Assembly: GCF_900091625.1 (NCBI RefSeq)
Contig: NZ_FMIC01000002.1
Span: 2,232,001 to 2,296,000 of the forward strand
Origin: Micromonospora peucetia
GTDB lineage: Bacteria; Actinomycetota; Actinomycetes; Mycobacteriales; Micromonosporaceae
Direction: 5' to 3'
DNA length: 64,000 nt
The position numbers were made by a program, and so were the translations under genes. The notes beneath the pieces were generated by a model. The model saw only the letters and a program-made list of their open reading frames with translations, was not told where the DNA came from and ran no database searches. Below are positions 1 to 7,926 of this stretch, in pieces; the first letter of the stretch is position 1, and each line of letters starts with the position of its first letter.

Positions 1-365
1 TCGCCGAGCCGGCTCTCGGGCCCGCCCTGGTCGTCCAGCCATTCGGCGGGGATGAACCCCTTCGCGGCGAGCACGGCGTAGTAGCCCTCGACGGCGTGCC
101 CCTTGGAGAGCAGGAACCGGTCCCGCCGGGAGTCGTCGACGGTCTCCGGGGTGACCCGGAGAACCCGGTCGTAGAGCACCCAGAGCACGTCGACGGTGGA
201 GCGGACTTTCGCGCTGAACTCACGGCCCGCCCGGATCCGCTCGTACAGCGGCGCGACGGGTCCCGGCAGCGGTGGGACGGTCGGGTCACGGGGTGGCGCG
301 GCGGTCCGGTCACGGGGTGGCGCGGCGGTCGGGGCCGGGCCAGCGCTGGCGGTGGTCGTGGTCAT
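1..365 (-). CDS. Transketolase, N-terminal part (cut by window edge)
   Basis: Reading leftward from ATG at 365, the product has a Pro/Ala-rich leader of about 35 residues. A region typical of the thiamine-diphosphate (pyrimidine-binding) half of transketolases follows, including the motif LLSKGHAVEGYYA, where the His of SKGHA is a conserved cofactor/substrate residue. The enzyme would transfer two-carbon ketol units in the pentose phosphate pathway. Only about 121 codons are inside the window, so I cannot tell a full-length transketolase from a split N-terminal subunit. The start lies 46 bp from the divergent soxR-like gene, and a perfect dyad sits in the shared promoter. Confidence 0.85.
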   Translation of the reverse strand, partial: MTTTTASAGPAPTAAPPRDRTAAPPRDPTVPPLPGPVAPLYERIRAGREFSAKVRSTVDVLWVLYDRVLRVTPETVDDSRRDRFLLSKGHAVEGYYAVLAAKGFIPAEWLDDQGGPESRLG

Positions 366-379
366 GCCACTAGCCTGCA

Positions 380-399
380 AGTTGAAGTCCACTTCAACT
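380..399. promoter_or_regulatory. Perfect dyad, candidate SoxR/MerR-family operator
   Basis: AGTTGAAGT-cc-ACTTCAACT is an uninterrupted 9-bp inverted repeat with a 2-bp centre, the usual geometry of MerR-family operators. It lies between the divergent transketolase and soxR starts. On the minus strand it falls between a possible -35 TTGAGT (about 398-403) and a -10-like hexamer near 375, giving the long spacer that MerR activators act on. Binding is inferred from position and symmetry. Confidence 0.65.
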
Positions 400-411
400 C
401 AAGGCGACGTG

Positions 412-876
412 ATGCACGAATCTCTGACCATCGGCCAGCTTTCCACCCGCAGCGGCGTAGCGCCCTCGGCGTTGCGCTACTACGAGCGGCTTGGGCTGAT
501 CCGGGCGGAGCGGACGGGCGGCAACCAGCGCCGCTATGCCCGCACCGAGCTGCGCCGGGTGGCGTTCGTCCGGATCTCCCAGCAGGTCGGCATCTCGCTA
601 GAGGAGATCCGGGAGGCGCTGGACTCCCTGCCGGCCTCACGCATGCCCAGCGCCGAGGACTGGGCGCGGCTCTCCGCGACCTGGCGGGAGCGGCTGAACG
701 AGAAGATCCGGCTGATGACCAAGCTCCGCGACGACCTCGACGGCTGCATCGGCTGCGGCTGCCTGTCCCTGCAACGCTGCACCCTCTACAACCCCGGCGA
801 CTCGCTCGCCGGCGAGGGCCCCGGTGCCCGCCTGGTGCTCCCCCGCGAGGCTGCGGAACCGACGCCCACGCCCTGA
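412..876 (+). CDS. soxR: Redox-sensing MerR-family regulator, SoxR type
   Basis: The 154-residue protein has an N-terminal MerR winged helix (TIGQLSTRSGVAPSALRYYERLGLI, residues 6-30), a dimerisation helix, and a C-terminal cysteine cluster C112-x2-C115-x-C117-x5-C123. That spacing is the [2Fe-2S] ligand set of SoxR. In actinobacteria SoxR senses redox-active compounds, often endogenous pigments or antibiotics, and induces quinone reductases and exporters. ATG 412 is preferred because the HTH begins just after it; GTG 409 is an alternative. It converges on a quinone oxidoreductase gene, a typical kind of SoxR target. Confidence 0.9.
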   Translation: MHESLTIGQLSTRSGVAPSALRYYERLGLIRAERTGGNQRRYARTELRRVAFVRISQQVGISLEEIREALDSLPASRMPSAEDWARLSATWRERLNEKIRLMTKLRDDLDGCIGCGCLSLQRCTLYNPGDSLAGEGPGARLVLPREAAEPTPTP

Positions 877-930
877 CCCGGCTGCCCGGCCGGGGTCCGG
901 TCCCGGCCGTACTGCCGAGCGGCCCGCGCC

Positions 931-1908
931 TCAGCCGGTGGTGAGCAGCACCTTGCCGACATGGTCGTTCGACTCGACCAGCCGGTGCGCCCGCGCCGCC
1001 TCGGTCATCGGCAGCCGCCGGTCCACCACCGGCCGGACCGCCCCCGACTCGACCAGCGGCCACACCTGTTCGCGGACCCCACGGACGATCTCCGCCTTCT
1101 CGTCCAGCGGCCGGGACCGCAGCGCGGTCGCCGCGATCGTGCCCCGCTTGGCCAGCAGCGCCCCCAGATCCAGCTCGCCCTTCCGGCCGCCCTGCATGCC
1201 GATCACCACCAGCCGCCCGCCCGTGGCCAGCGCCGCCACGTTCCGGGCCAGGTAGGCAGCGCCCATGATGTCGAGGATGACGTCCGCGCCCCGACCGTCG
1301 GTGACCCGCCGGATCTCCTTGACGAAGTCCTGCTCCCGGTAGTCGATCGTGTGCGCCGCGCCCAGCTCACGCAGCCGCTCGTGCTTGCCGGACCGGGCGG
1401 TGACCGCCACGGTGGCACCGAGCGCGACCGCGAGCTGGATCGCGAAGGTGCCGATCCCGCTGCCGCCACCATGTAGCAGCAGCGTCTCGCCCCGGCCGAG
1501 CCGGGCCACCCGCACCACGTTCGACCAGACCGTGCAGGCCACCTCGGGCAGCGCCGCCGCGTCGACCAGGTCGACGCCGGCCGGCACCGGCAGCAGTTGC
1601 CCGGCCGGCACCGCCACCCGCTCCGCGTACCCGCCGCCAGCCAGCAGGGCACAGACCTCGCGGCCCAGCTCCCAGCCGGCCACGTCGGGGCCGATCGCGC
1701 TGATCACCCCGGAGCACTCCAGCCCGGGGTACGCGGGCACGCCCGGCGGCGGCGGGTAATGCCCCTGCCGTTGCAGCAGGTCGGCCCGGTTCACCGCGCT
1801 GGCCCGCACGTCGACGACCACCTCGCCCGGGCCGGGCTCGGGATCGGGCACCTCGCTCCAGACCAGTGCGTCAGGTCCGCCGGGCTCCGGGATAGTCATC
1901 GCGCGCAT
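931..1908 (-). CDS. NAD(P)H:quinone oxidoreductase, zeta-crystallin/PIG3 type
   Basis: This 325-residue medium-chain reductase has no catalytic-zinc cysteines. The GroES-like half carries SAVNRADLLQRQGHYPPPPG and the Rossmann half has LLLHGGGSGIGTFAIQLA (about residues 140-157), the NADPH-binding AxxGxG-type loop. Length and motifs match the TP53I3/PIG3-like quinone reductases, which reduce quinones with NADPH. It lies tail-to-tail with soxR and may serve oxidative-stress defence. ATG 1908 is used; Met4 is a possible alternative start. Confidence 0.9.
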   Translation of the reverse strand: MRAMTIPEPGGPDALVWSEVPDPEPGPGEVVVDVRASAVNRADLLQRQGHYPPPPGVPAYPGLECSGVISAIGPDVAGWELGREVCALLAGGGYAERVAVPAGQLLPVPAGVDLVDAAALPEVACTVWSNVVRVARLGRGETLLLHGGGSGIGTFAIQLAVALGATVAVTARSGKHERLRELGAAHTIDYREQDFVKEIRRVTDGRGADVILDIMGAAYLARNVAALATGGRLVVIGMQGGRKGELDLGALLAKRGTIAATALRSRPLDEKAEIVRGVREQVWPLVESGAVRPVVDRRLPMTEAARAHRLVESNDHVGKVLLTTG

Positions 1909-1917
1909 GTTCCGTGT

Positions 1918-2469
1918 CTACCCCACCCGCCCGTCGGTCCACGCCCGGGCCAGGATCTTGTCCACCGTCTGCGCCGGGGTCAGCGCCGAGGTGTCCAGCC
2001 AGAGCCCGATCCGGGGCGTCTGCGCCCGGAAGTCCGCGTCCAGGTCGGCGATTGGCCAGTCCCCGTACCCCTTCTTCTCCCGCGCGTCCTCGCGGGCGGC
2101 GACGGCCTCGGGGCTCGGCGCGAGCACCACGACCGCCAGCGGCCGGTGCCGGATCCGGTCGACCATCGCCGGCAGCTCCGCCCCGAGGACCACGTCCTGG
2201 AGCAGCACGGTGAAACCGGCGGCGGCATACCGGTCCGCCGCCGACGCGGCGAGGTCGTAGCGCAGCCGCAGTTGCCGCCAGGCCTCCGCCGACGGCTCGG
2301 TGGTCATCTCCTCCCGCCCGCTGACCACCATCCGCCGGAAGACGTCGCCGCGCAGGTGCACCGCGCGAGGCAGCCGCCGGGCCAGCGCCTCGGCCACAGT
2401 GGACTTTCCGGCGGCCATGATTCCGCTGATCAGCACCACCGACGGGAGCTTCCACACGCCGTCGATCAT
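1918..2469 (-). CDS. P-loop kinase-like ATP-binding protein
   Basis: The 183-residue product opens with a hydrophobic strand and a Walker A motif GIMAAGKST (residues 14-22 from Met 2469), then a lid/Arg-rich segment with HLRGDVFRRM. This layout is seen in small AAA/kinase-like P-loop proteins related to shikimate/gluconate kinase and chloramphenicol phosphotransferase. The substrate is unknown. An in-frame Met 11 codons upstream exists, but Met 2469 sits directly before the conserved core. It lies 9 bp downstream of the quinone reductase start and is transcribed in the same direction. Confidence 0.75.
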   Translation of the reverse strand: MIDGVWKLPSVVLISGIMAAGKSTVAEALARRLPRAVHLRGDVFRRMVVSGREEMTTEPSAEAWRQLRLRYDLAASAADRYAAAGFTVLLQDVVLGAELPAMVDRIRHRPLAVVVLAPSPEAVAAREDAREKKGYGDWPIADLDADFRAQTPRIGLWLDTSALTPAQTVDKILARAWTDGRVG

Positions 2470-2553
2470 CTCAGCGCGGGTGCGGTGCCCGCTCGCCCGC
2501 AACGGAAGCGTGGCAGACTAGGCACGTCGCGCACCCCTTGGGCGCGCGGCCCG

Positions 2554-2640
2554 GGAGGGTTCGCCTAGTGGCCGATGGCGCTGGTCTTGAAAACCGGTAA
2601 GGCAGCGATGTCTTCGTGGGTTCGAATCCCACACCCTCCG
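2554..2640 (+). tRNA. tRNA-Ser(TGA)
   Basis: An 87-nt class II tRNA. The acceptor arms GGAGGGT/ACCCTCC pair, the anticodon loop CTTGAAA gives anticodon TGA, a long variable arm is present, and the T-loop reads TTCGAAT. It marks the left end of an island: its 3' two-thirds are repeated downstream. Confidence 0.95.
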
Positions 2641-2641
2641 C
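2583..2641 (+). repeat. attL-like direct repeat (3' part of tRNA-Ser)
   Basis: These 59 bases, from the anticodon stem through the tRNA 3' end, are identical to 5968-6026. An exact copy of a tRNA 3' end at the far side of foreign-looking genes is the classic scar of site-specific integration into a tRNA gene. This copy belongs to the intact tRNA. Confidence 0.9.
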
Positions 2642-2768
2642 CCCGATGGGCAGCAACAACGCCCTCTGGCCAGCGCAAATGCTGATCAGGGGGTGTGTCT
2701 ATGAGTTGTGAATCGGTCTCACTTCGTCTCGCTCGGGGCCGTCGCGTCTCACTGGTCGTGTCGTTTAC

Positions 2769-3360
2769 GTGTCGGCGTCTCCCGGCTCGCTCTCGGCCGT
2801 GCCTGGCTCCTCGGTGCCCAACGCTCCCTCGATCCGCGAGACGCTGCGAGACGCGCTCGCCGAAGCACTCGACAAGGTGCGCGTCGGCCGGCTCGCGCCG
2901 GAGACGATCGCCGTGCGAGTCCTGATCTCCGACATGACCGTGCCGATGGCATTGCCGTCGCGGGCCGAGACGCAAGCTGACGACCCCGCCGTACGCGAAC
3001 GCGGAGCGGATCACCCGTCGGGCGGCGGACGGCATCATCGATCAGGTCACCGAGCTGGGCGACCTCGGCCTAATCCGGTCGGCCACGGTTGAGGTGCGAA
3101 TGCACCGGGCGTCCCCGCTGTTCAAGCTCTACATCCTGAACGGCGAAGAGGTCTTCTACGGCTTCTATCCGGTGGTGGAGCGCACCGTTTCGATCAAGGG
3201 TGAGCCCATGGCGATCTACGACCTGATGGGCAAAGACGTGCCGCTGTTTCACTACGCGGTGACCGATGACGACGCTTCGCAGGGCACACAGTTCGTGGAG
3301 GCGTCTCGCCAGTGGTTCGACTCGGTGTGGTCGGCCATCGCCTATCGGTACGCCGGATGA
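2769..3360 (+). pseudogene. Regulator C-terminal-domain gene, frameshifted and lacking its HTH
   Basis: Two open segments in different frames form one protein. The first (2769 to about 3005) ends with a stretch like TIAVRVLISDMTVPMALPS. The second, in another frame from about 3000 to 3360, reads RITRRAADGIIDQVTELGDLG and continues through LFKLYILNGEEVFYGFYPVV to AIYDLMGKDVPLFHY. From memory this resembles the effector-type C-terminal domain of actinobacterial regulators encoded next to HAD hydrolases. The N-terminal winged helix is missing and the frame breaks near 3000, so it is probably inactive. Its stop overlaps the ATG of the HAD gene (ATGA). The exact family is uncertain. Confidence 0.55.
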
Positions 3361-4065
3361 GCGCCGACCTCGGCCGGCTGCTCACCGGGGTCGGCGCGGT
3401 GCTGCTCGATTTCGACGGACCGGTGTGCAGCATCTTCGCTGGCTATCCGGCGCCCGAGCTGGTCGACGTGCTCCGGCGGCACGGGGTCGACGTGCCGCCG
3501 GACCTCGCTAGCGAGCCGGACCCACTTAAAGGTGCTCCGTCGTACGGGCGCGGCCGGCAACCAGGACGTAACGCGGGCGATAGAGGACGCGCTCTGCGCG
3601 GCCGAGCGCCGGGCCGTCGAGACTGCCGAAGCAACGCTGTATGGCCGTGAGGTCATTGCGGCGATTCGGCAGGCCGGAATGTCGGTAGCGATGGTCAGCA
3701 ATAACTCGGCCGGTGCGGTAAGTGCCTACCTGACGGCGCACCGGCTCGCCGCATACGTATCGCCGGTGGTCGGTCGAGCGTACGCCGACCCGACACGCAT
3801 GAAACCCAATCCAAAACCGATCCTGCAAGCCGCGCGTGCCGTCGGTGAGCAGCCGAGCCGGTGCGTTCTGGCCGGCAACTCGCTTTCGGACATCGATGGA
3901 GCGCGTGCCGCCGGAGTGCGGGTGATTGGCTATGCGAATCGGCCGGCCAAGGCCGAGCCGTTCCGGGCCGCCGGGGCGGACGTGGTGATTACGAGCATGG
4001 GCGAAATGGCGAGGATGCTGATCGAGCGTATAGATGGCCGAGATGCGCCGCGACCAGCGCATGCG
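3357..4065 (+). pseudogene. HAD-superfamily hydrolase, disrupted by a +1 frameshift
   Basis: ATG 3357 opens a HAD protein with motif I LLDFDGPV. The frame is lost at about 3532, after DPLK, where one extra base in CTTAAAGGTGCTC shifts the match to the frame opening with GTG 3532. That frame carries motif II VSNNS, the motif III lysine region RMKPNPKP and motif IV GNSLSDIDGARAAG. Homology fades near 4065, but the frame stays open to 4467, across the tail of the opposing TIR gene. HAD enzymes are mostly phosphatases. Decay is more likely than programmed frameshifting because the partner gene upstream is also broken. Confidence 0.7.
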
Positions 4066-4153
4066 ATTTCGGCGTGGCTGGTGGGATGTCTTCCCACCAG
4101 CCACCGACCCAGGCAGTCCTGCCGGCTATGGCAGGCATTCGGGAAGGTAATCC

Positions 4154-5143
4154 TCAGTTCTGGCTCGGACTTGGGTCTATGGCAGAATCGAGCCTCAGCT
4201 TCATCAGCGAAGCAAATCGAATTACGACCCACATCTGGTGGCCATTGTCAAACAAAATGCGCGCTTGCTGATCCTTGCCCTCCCCTTCAACGGAAACTAC
4301 TCTGCCTGTTCCAAAGTCTGGATGGCGTACCCTGTTGCCGACATCTAACGCAAGCTCCGCATCCAAGCGGCGGCTCGCCGTTACTCGATCGCGGTCCTTC
4401 TCTGAATTGGCAAGGAGCTCGCTCTCCTCGTTACGAAGGTGTTCTAGCCGGCCGGCCGTATGGCTGAGTAACTCAACCGTACCCATCAAGCCGGATAGGC
4501 GATCTACTGATTCTTCAAGCGTCTTTGCTGTGCGGTAAAGAAGTCGCAAATCGTGTCGCGGCAGCACTCCTGCGGAATCGCCTTCTCGCTCAAGACTTCG
4601 GACGCGTGTCACCAACTCTGCCAGCATGTCATCCGGGCTACGACGAGGCCCCTCGACTCTTTTATGCTGGGTGGTTGCTAGGCGTACTTGCTCCTCTAGT
4701 CCTGGCCACATTGCTTCGAATAGTCGGTCGATATCTTCGCGAGGCTTGGGGGCGTCCGACATCTCCCGTAACTCGTGGACGAGTCGCCGCATGCCCTCCT
4801 TGTCTAATTTGCGGGACTGGAATGATTGAAGCGGCGAAATAATTTCGGCCGGTTCGAGATCAATGCACAAGGGCACCACGCGCGCCACTTTTAGCCGCTT
4901 GGCCAACGCTCCGGATTCGAACATTAGCCACGGAGCGGATTGATTGGAACGTGTTACGCATACCAGGCCAAAGTCGGCACTTTCCAGATTTGTGGCAAGC
5001 GTGTCGTTCCATCTGGTTCCGCTTTCGATCTCGGCGTCAGAAAGCCAAGGCCGAACATGCTGAACCACGACGCCCAGCCAACCGTGCAATGCGGACGCGA
5101 TAGAGCGGCTCGGCTCGCCGCTCCACGAGATGAAGACCTTCAA
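4154..5143 (-). CDS. TIR-domain protein with C-terminal PcrA/UvrD-like Tudor domain
   Basis: The 329-residue protein begins with a TIR fold: KVFISWSGEPSRSIASAL at residues 2-19, and PWLMFESGAL around residue 76, whose Glu occupies the place of the NAD-cleaving glutamate in bacterial TIR NADases. Residues 150-260 are charged and helical, probably coiled coil. Residues 265-317 contain VGNRVRHPDFGTGRVVSVEG followed by a short beta-rich end, resembling the C-terminal Tudor-like domain by which UvrD/PcrA helicases bind RNA polymerase. The TTG at 5143 is chosen because GGGAGG sits about 5 bases upstream; an upstream reading to 5248 has no such support. GC is lower than in the surroundings. A role in anti-phage defence is inferred from the TIR domain and island setting. 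Confidence 0.75.
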   Translation of the reverse strand: MKVFISWSGEPSRSIASALHGWLGVVVQHVRPWLSDAEIESGTRWNDTLATNLESADFGLVCVTRSNQSAPWLMFESGALAKRLKVARVVPLCIDLEPAEIISPLQSFQSRKLDKEGMRRLVHELREMSDAPKPREDIDRLFEAMWPGLEEQVRLATTQHKRVEGPRRSPDDMLAELVTRVRSLEREGDSAGVLPRHDLRLLYRTAKTLEESVDRLSGLMGTVELLSHTAGRLEHLRNEESELLANSEKDRDRVTASRRLDAELALDVGNRVRHPDFGTGRVVSVEGEGKDQQARILFDNGHQMWVVIRFASLMKLRLDSAIDPSPSQN

Positions 5144-5304
5144 CAACCCCTCCCTTACACCGGATGTCGTACCTACCCGAGCACCTGTACGAACGGTGCA
5201 TTCCGCACGAATCGCTCGCGCGGCTCGACCGCGTCGTACGCGATTCATACAATGCCGCTTGTTCCTTGCCCGCGCTGCCCCTCGGACGTGACTCCGGGAT
5301 GTAA

Positions 5305-5895
5305 ATGCGGCAGGCTAAGCCGGTGACCGCTGCCATCATCGCCGCTAGTGCGAGCATTGTCGTGGCCGTACTGGCCTTCGTTCTGAACCAGTATGGGCAG
5401 GCGCGGCAGGAGCGGCGACAGGCTCGCTTGGCGCGAATCAGCAGCCAGCTCCGCGATCTCTACGGACCACTGAACGCCATGGTGGACGCGAACGAGCGAA
5501 TCTGGGAGGCATTGCGCGACAGCCATCTGCCCAAGGCGGCCGAACGAGGCCCGGATGACAGCACTGCCAGCTGGCGCCGATGGCGGGACGAGGCGCTACA
5601 ACCGGCCAACCGTCGAATGCGTGACCTCATCTTTGCGTACGCCGACTTGGTGGTTGAGGCCGAGGTCCCGGAGCCGCTGCGGGATTTCTGCGCCCATGTG
5701 GCCGCCCTGGAAATCGTCCGTGCCGCAGAGTCCGAGGAGGGTGCTCGCCAACGCGCGCTCATCGATCATCCCGGCGACGCCTACGTCTCCTACGTCCGCC
5801 GCACCTTTGCCGCGCTCAAGCATGAACAAGCGCAGCTCCTACGCCGGTCCCGTGTCCGGCCCCGCACGAGGGCGGGCAGGCTCCGGCCTGAGTAG
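5305..5895 (+). CDS. Single-TM, helix-rich hypothetical protein
   Basis: The 196-residue product has one N-terminal membrane helix (about residues 8-28, TAAIIAASASIVVAVLAFVL). The charged cytoplasmic part is mainly helical, with an Arg/Gln-rich stretch (QARQERRQARLARISSQL) and many Trp/Arg/Glu residues. I do not recognise a named family. It is divergent from the TIR gene across about 160 bp and is the last gene before the right-hand repeat, so it may be a membrane-anchored partner of the TIR protein, but nothing in the sequence proves that. Confidence 0.65.
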   Translation: MRQAKPVTAAIIAASASIVVAVLAFVLNQYGQARQERRQARLARISSQLRDLYGPLNAMVDANERIWEALRDSHLPKAAERGPDDSTASWRRWRDEALQPANRRMRDLIFAYADLVVEAEVPEPLRDFCAHVAALEIVRAAESEEGARQRALIDHPGDAYVSYVRRTFAALKHEQAQLLRRSRVRPRTRAGRLRPE

Positions 5896-5967
5896 GCTGT
5901 GTGTCGTATTCGTGTCGCGGGCTGGCGCTGACCTCGTCTACCGGGAGGCCAGCGGCACGAGCGTCAC

Positions 5968-6026
5968 GGTCTTGAAAACCGGTAAGGCAGCGATGTCTTC
6001 GTGGGTTCGAATCCCACACCCTCCGC
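5968..6026 (+). repeat. attR-like direct repeat of the tRNA-Ser 3' end
   Basis: An exact 59-bp copy of 2583-2641, starting in the anticodon stem and including variable arm, T-arm and acceptor 3' strand but no 5' half. It bounds a 3,326-bp island (2642-5967) that has no recognisable integrase or recombinase. Confidence 0.9.
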
Positions 6027-6362
6027 TTTCTTTGATCTATGTTTACGCAGCTCAGCCCCGGTTTTTGGGCCCGGCGCTGATCGCTGTTGGGGGGCTTGTG
6101 CCTCGTCATGCAGCCTTGACCGGGTGATCCGCGTCCGTGCGGCGGTGGTGGTCGTCGAGCCGGCCTGCGGGTGAAAGGGTCTACGACGCTGTCGAGCTGA
6201 GTCGTCTGCGACATCAGCCGGTATCCGGGGCCACTGTGTCGGACCAGACGGCCCTGAATCGTCTGCGACATCAGCTCGACAGGTCCGTGCGGAGTTCCTC
6301 CGCCGGCCGGCACCGTGGCGGATCCTGGAGCTCATCGCGAATCTCGGATCTCGGTCGGGGGC
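6027..6362. other. Non-coding, decayed stretch with a short repeated hairpin motif
   Basis: No convincing gene is visible. A 17-bp direct repeat TCGTCTGCGACATCAGC occurs at 6202-6218 and 6259-6275. The first copy lies in a hairpin GCTGA-GTCG/CGAC-a-TCAGC. The pattern suggests the end of a lost insertion element, but no transposase remnant is recognisable. Confidence 0.5.
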
Positions 6363-6497
6363 ATGACGAGCCCGCTGTCCTATGTGCCGTCCTATCGGCA
6401 GTTGGCGGACCTGCTCGCCGCCCAGACAGAAGAGGGCAAGCTAGCTCCTGGCCAGGGGACGTTCGTGGCCGAGCGGCCTGACGTAGCCCCGCAGTAG
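6363..6497 (+). pseudogene. GntR-family regulator remnant with internal deletion
   Basis: The 44-codon frame reads like the start of a GntR winged helix (PSYRQLADLLAAQTEEGKLAPG). It then jumps straight to QGTFVAERP, which normally follows the HTH wing. About 35 residues containing the recognition helix are missing, so it cannot bind DNA. GntR regulators of this kind (KorSA-like) are common on actinomycete integrative elements, consistent with the adjacent att site. Confidence 0.6.
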
Positions 6498-6544
6498 AGC
6501 TTCCGCCTGTTCGCTCGGCCCGCGTACGTGTGCCGCAGGTGTCG

Positions 6545-7063
6545 TCAGCAGCGGAGGTAGGTGCCGCACAGCGGCGGCGCGTCGACGTGGCAGACCTTCC
6601 AGCCGCCGCCGAGGCCGCCCTCCTCCGTCGTCTGGAAGCGCCATCGGTGAGTGGCGCCGGTGAAGGTGATGCTTCCCGTGGGGTCGACCTCCGTGAACCG
6701 GAGGTCCACCATCGCGGAGACCGTGCCGTCCGAGTCGGTCTGCCAGTTGGTGGCCTCGACCCGCACTCCGAACGTGACCTGCGAATCGACCTGTTTGCGC
6801 AGGTCGCGGACCTGCCGGAACAACTCGTCCCGATTGTCGCCGCACAGGCACCGGTTGATGTCGGGGTTCTCGTCCGGCTGGAAGACCGCCAGGAGGTACG
6901 CCTCGGCCGCCGCAGCGGGCGTCTTCTCGCCTCGCCCCGCCTCGATCGCCCCCATCACCGCCTGCCTGACCGGCGCGCCTATGCAAACCACCGCGAAGGC
7001 GACGGCAGCGGCGATCGTCGCCCGGCGACGCCACTGCCGAGCGGTGAGAGGCATCTCGATCAT
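6545..7063 (-). CDS. Membrane-anchored hypothetical protein
   Basis: The 172-residue protein has an Arg-rich start and one membrane helix (about residues 13-31), then an extracytoplasmic domain. That domain has a helical part (PAAAAEAYLLAVFQ) and a beta-rich part with several Trp and Cys residues (RCLCG, WKVCHVD, LCGTYLRC). The fold hints at an NTF2-like or Mce-associated-type domain, but I do not recognise a family. It stands alone between the decayed region and the cyclase gene. Confidence 0.65.
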   Translation of the reverse strand: MIEMPLTARQWRRRATIAAAVAFAVVCIGAPVRQAVMGAIEAGRGEKTPAAAAEAYLLAVFQPDENPDINRCLCGDNRDELFRQVRDLRKQVDSQVTFGVRVEATNWQTDSDGTVSAMVDLRFTEVDPTGSITFTGATHRWRFQTTEEGGLGGGWKVCHVDAPPLCGTYLRC

Positions 7064-7122
7064 CGGGCGAGACTACGCGCCTGAGCGACGACGGGCGGGG
7101 GCGCGAGGCAGCCGGGCACGGG

Positions 7123-7926
7123 TCACACGACGGCCAACGGGCGTACGGGCGAGCCCGTGCCGCCGACGATCGGCAGCGGGGCGAGAACGAACAGGAACTC
7201 GCTGACGCCGTCCTCCGCCAGCGAGTCCAGCCGCAGGTGCTCGACGATGTAGATGCCCGCCTCCACCAGCAGCAGACGGTGGACCGGTAGCACCCGGAGC
7301 CCGGCGCCGGGGGGAATCTGCTCGTAGGCGGTGGTGTCCGCGCCGGTCAGGGCGACCCCGTGGTCCGCGAGCCATCCCGCGCCGGAGGGGTCGACGCCGG
7401 GCACCCCCGTGTCGAGACCCAGGTAGGCCGCTGGATCCGACCAGTGCCGGGCCCAGCCGGTACGCACCAGCGCCACGTCACCCTCGGCCAGCCGCACACC
7501 CGTACGCCGCAGGCATCGTTCGAGGTCGTCGGCGGTCACGCCGTACCCGCCGGGAAGCACGTCGACTTCTTGGGCCGCGGCGACGTCCAACAGCACCCCC
7601 CGCCGGACGAGCGGCGGAATCGTCTCGGCGCCGTGTACGCGGAACCGGCCACCCGACTGCGCCTCGGCGGCGTCGTGGCCACCGTGCAGCAGCCCGTCCT
7701 GGGAGATGTGTGACAGCGCGTCGACGTGGGTCCCGACGTGCCCGCCGGTGACGATCAGCTCGCCGGCCGACGAGCCCCCGTCGGCGCGCATGACGTCGCC
7801 GTGCCGGCGGAGCAGGGCCAGGCGGAAACCCGGGTGGTTCGGCGCGCAGGGCATCCCCTCCTCGAACGGCTGGCTGAGGTCGTGGATGGTGACGCCCGCG
7901 GCGACGGCGTCCAGGAGTGCGGTCAT
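7123..7926 (-). CDS. Cyclase-family metal-dependent hydrolase (kynurenine formamidase-like)
   Basis: The 267-residue protein opens with IHDLSQPFEEGMP and carries the family metal site GGHVGTHVDALSHIS (HxGTHxDxxxH, about residues 62-76). The C-terminal ADTTAYEQIP and LLVEAGIYIVEHLRLD segments also fit PF04199. Relatives hydrolyse amides or act as polyketide cyclases. It is divergent from the biosynthetic operon at 8266, so it may be an accessory hydrolase of that cluster or unrelated. Confidence 0.85.
   Translation of the reverse strand: MTALLDAVAAGVTIHDLSQPFEEGMPCAPNHPGFRLALLRRHGDVMRADGGSSAGELIVTGGHVGTHVDALSHISQDGLLHGGHDAAEAQSGGRFRVHGAETIPPLVRRGVLLDVAAAQEVDVLPGGYGVTADDLERCLRRTGVRLAEGDVALVRTGWARHWSDPAAYLGLDTGVPGVDPSGAGWLADHGVALTGADTTAYEQIPPGAGLRVLPVHRLLLVEAGIYIVEHLRLDSLAEDGVSEFLFVLAPLPIVGGTGSPVRPLAVV

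Noticed and set aside
196..408. Reading frame that would extend soxR 72 codons upstream
   Set aside because: It runs antisense through the transketolase gene and is low-complexity; the HTH starts right after ATG 412.
3240..3540. Programmed frameshift in the HAD gene
   Set aside because: CTTAAAGG could allow slippage, but the partner gene is also frameshifted and lacks its HTH, so decay is simpler.
2642..5967. Integrase or plasmid replication gene in the island
   Set aside because: All frames were read; none shows a tyrosine or serine recombinase motif.
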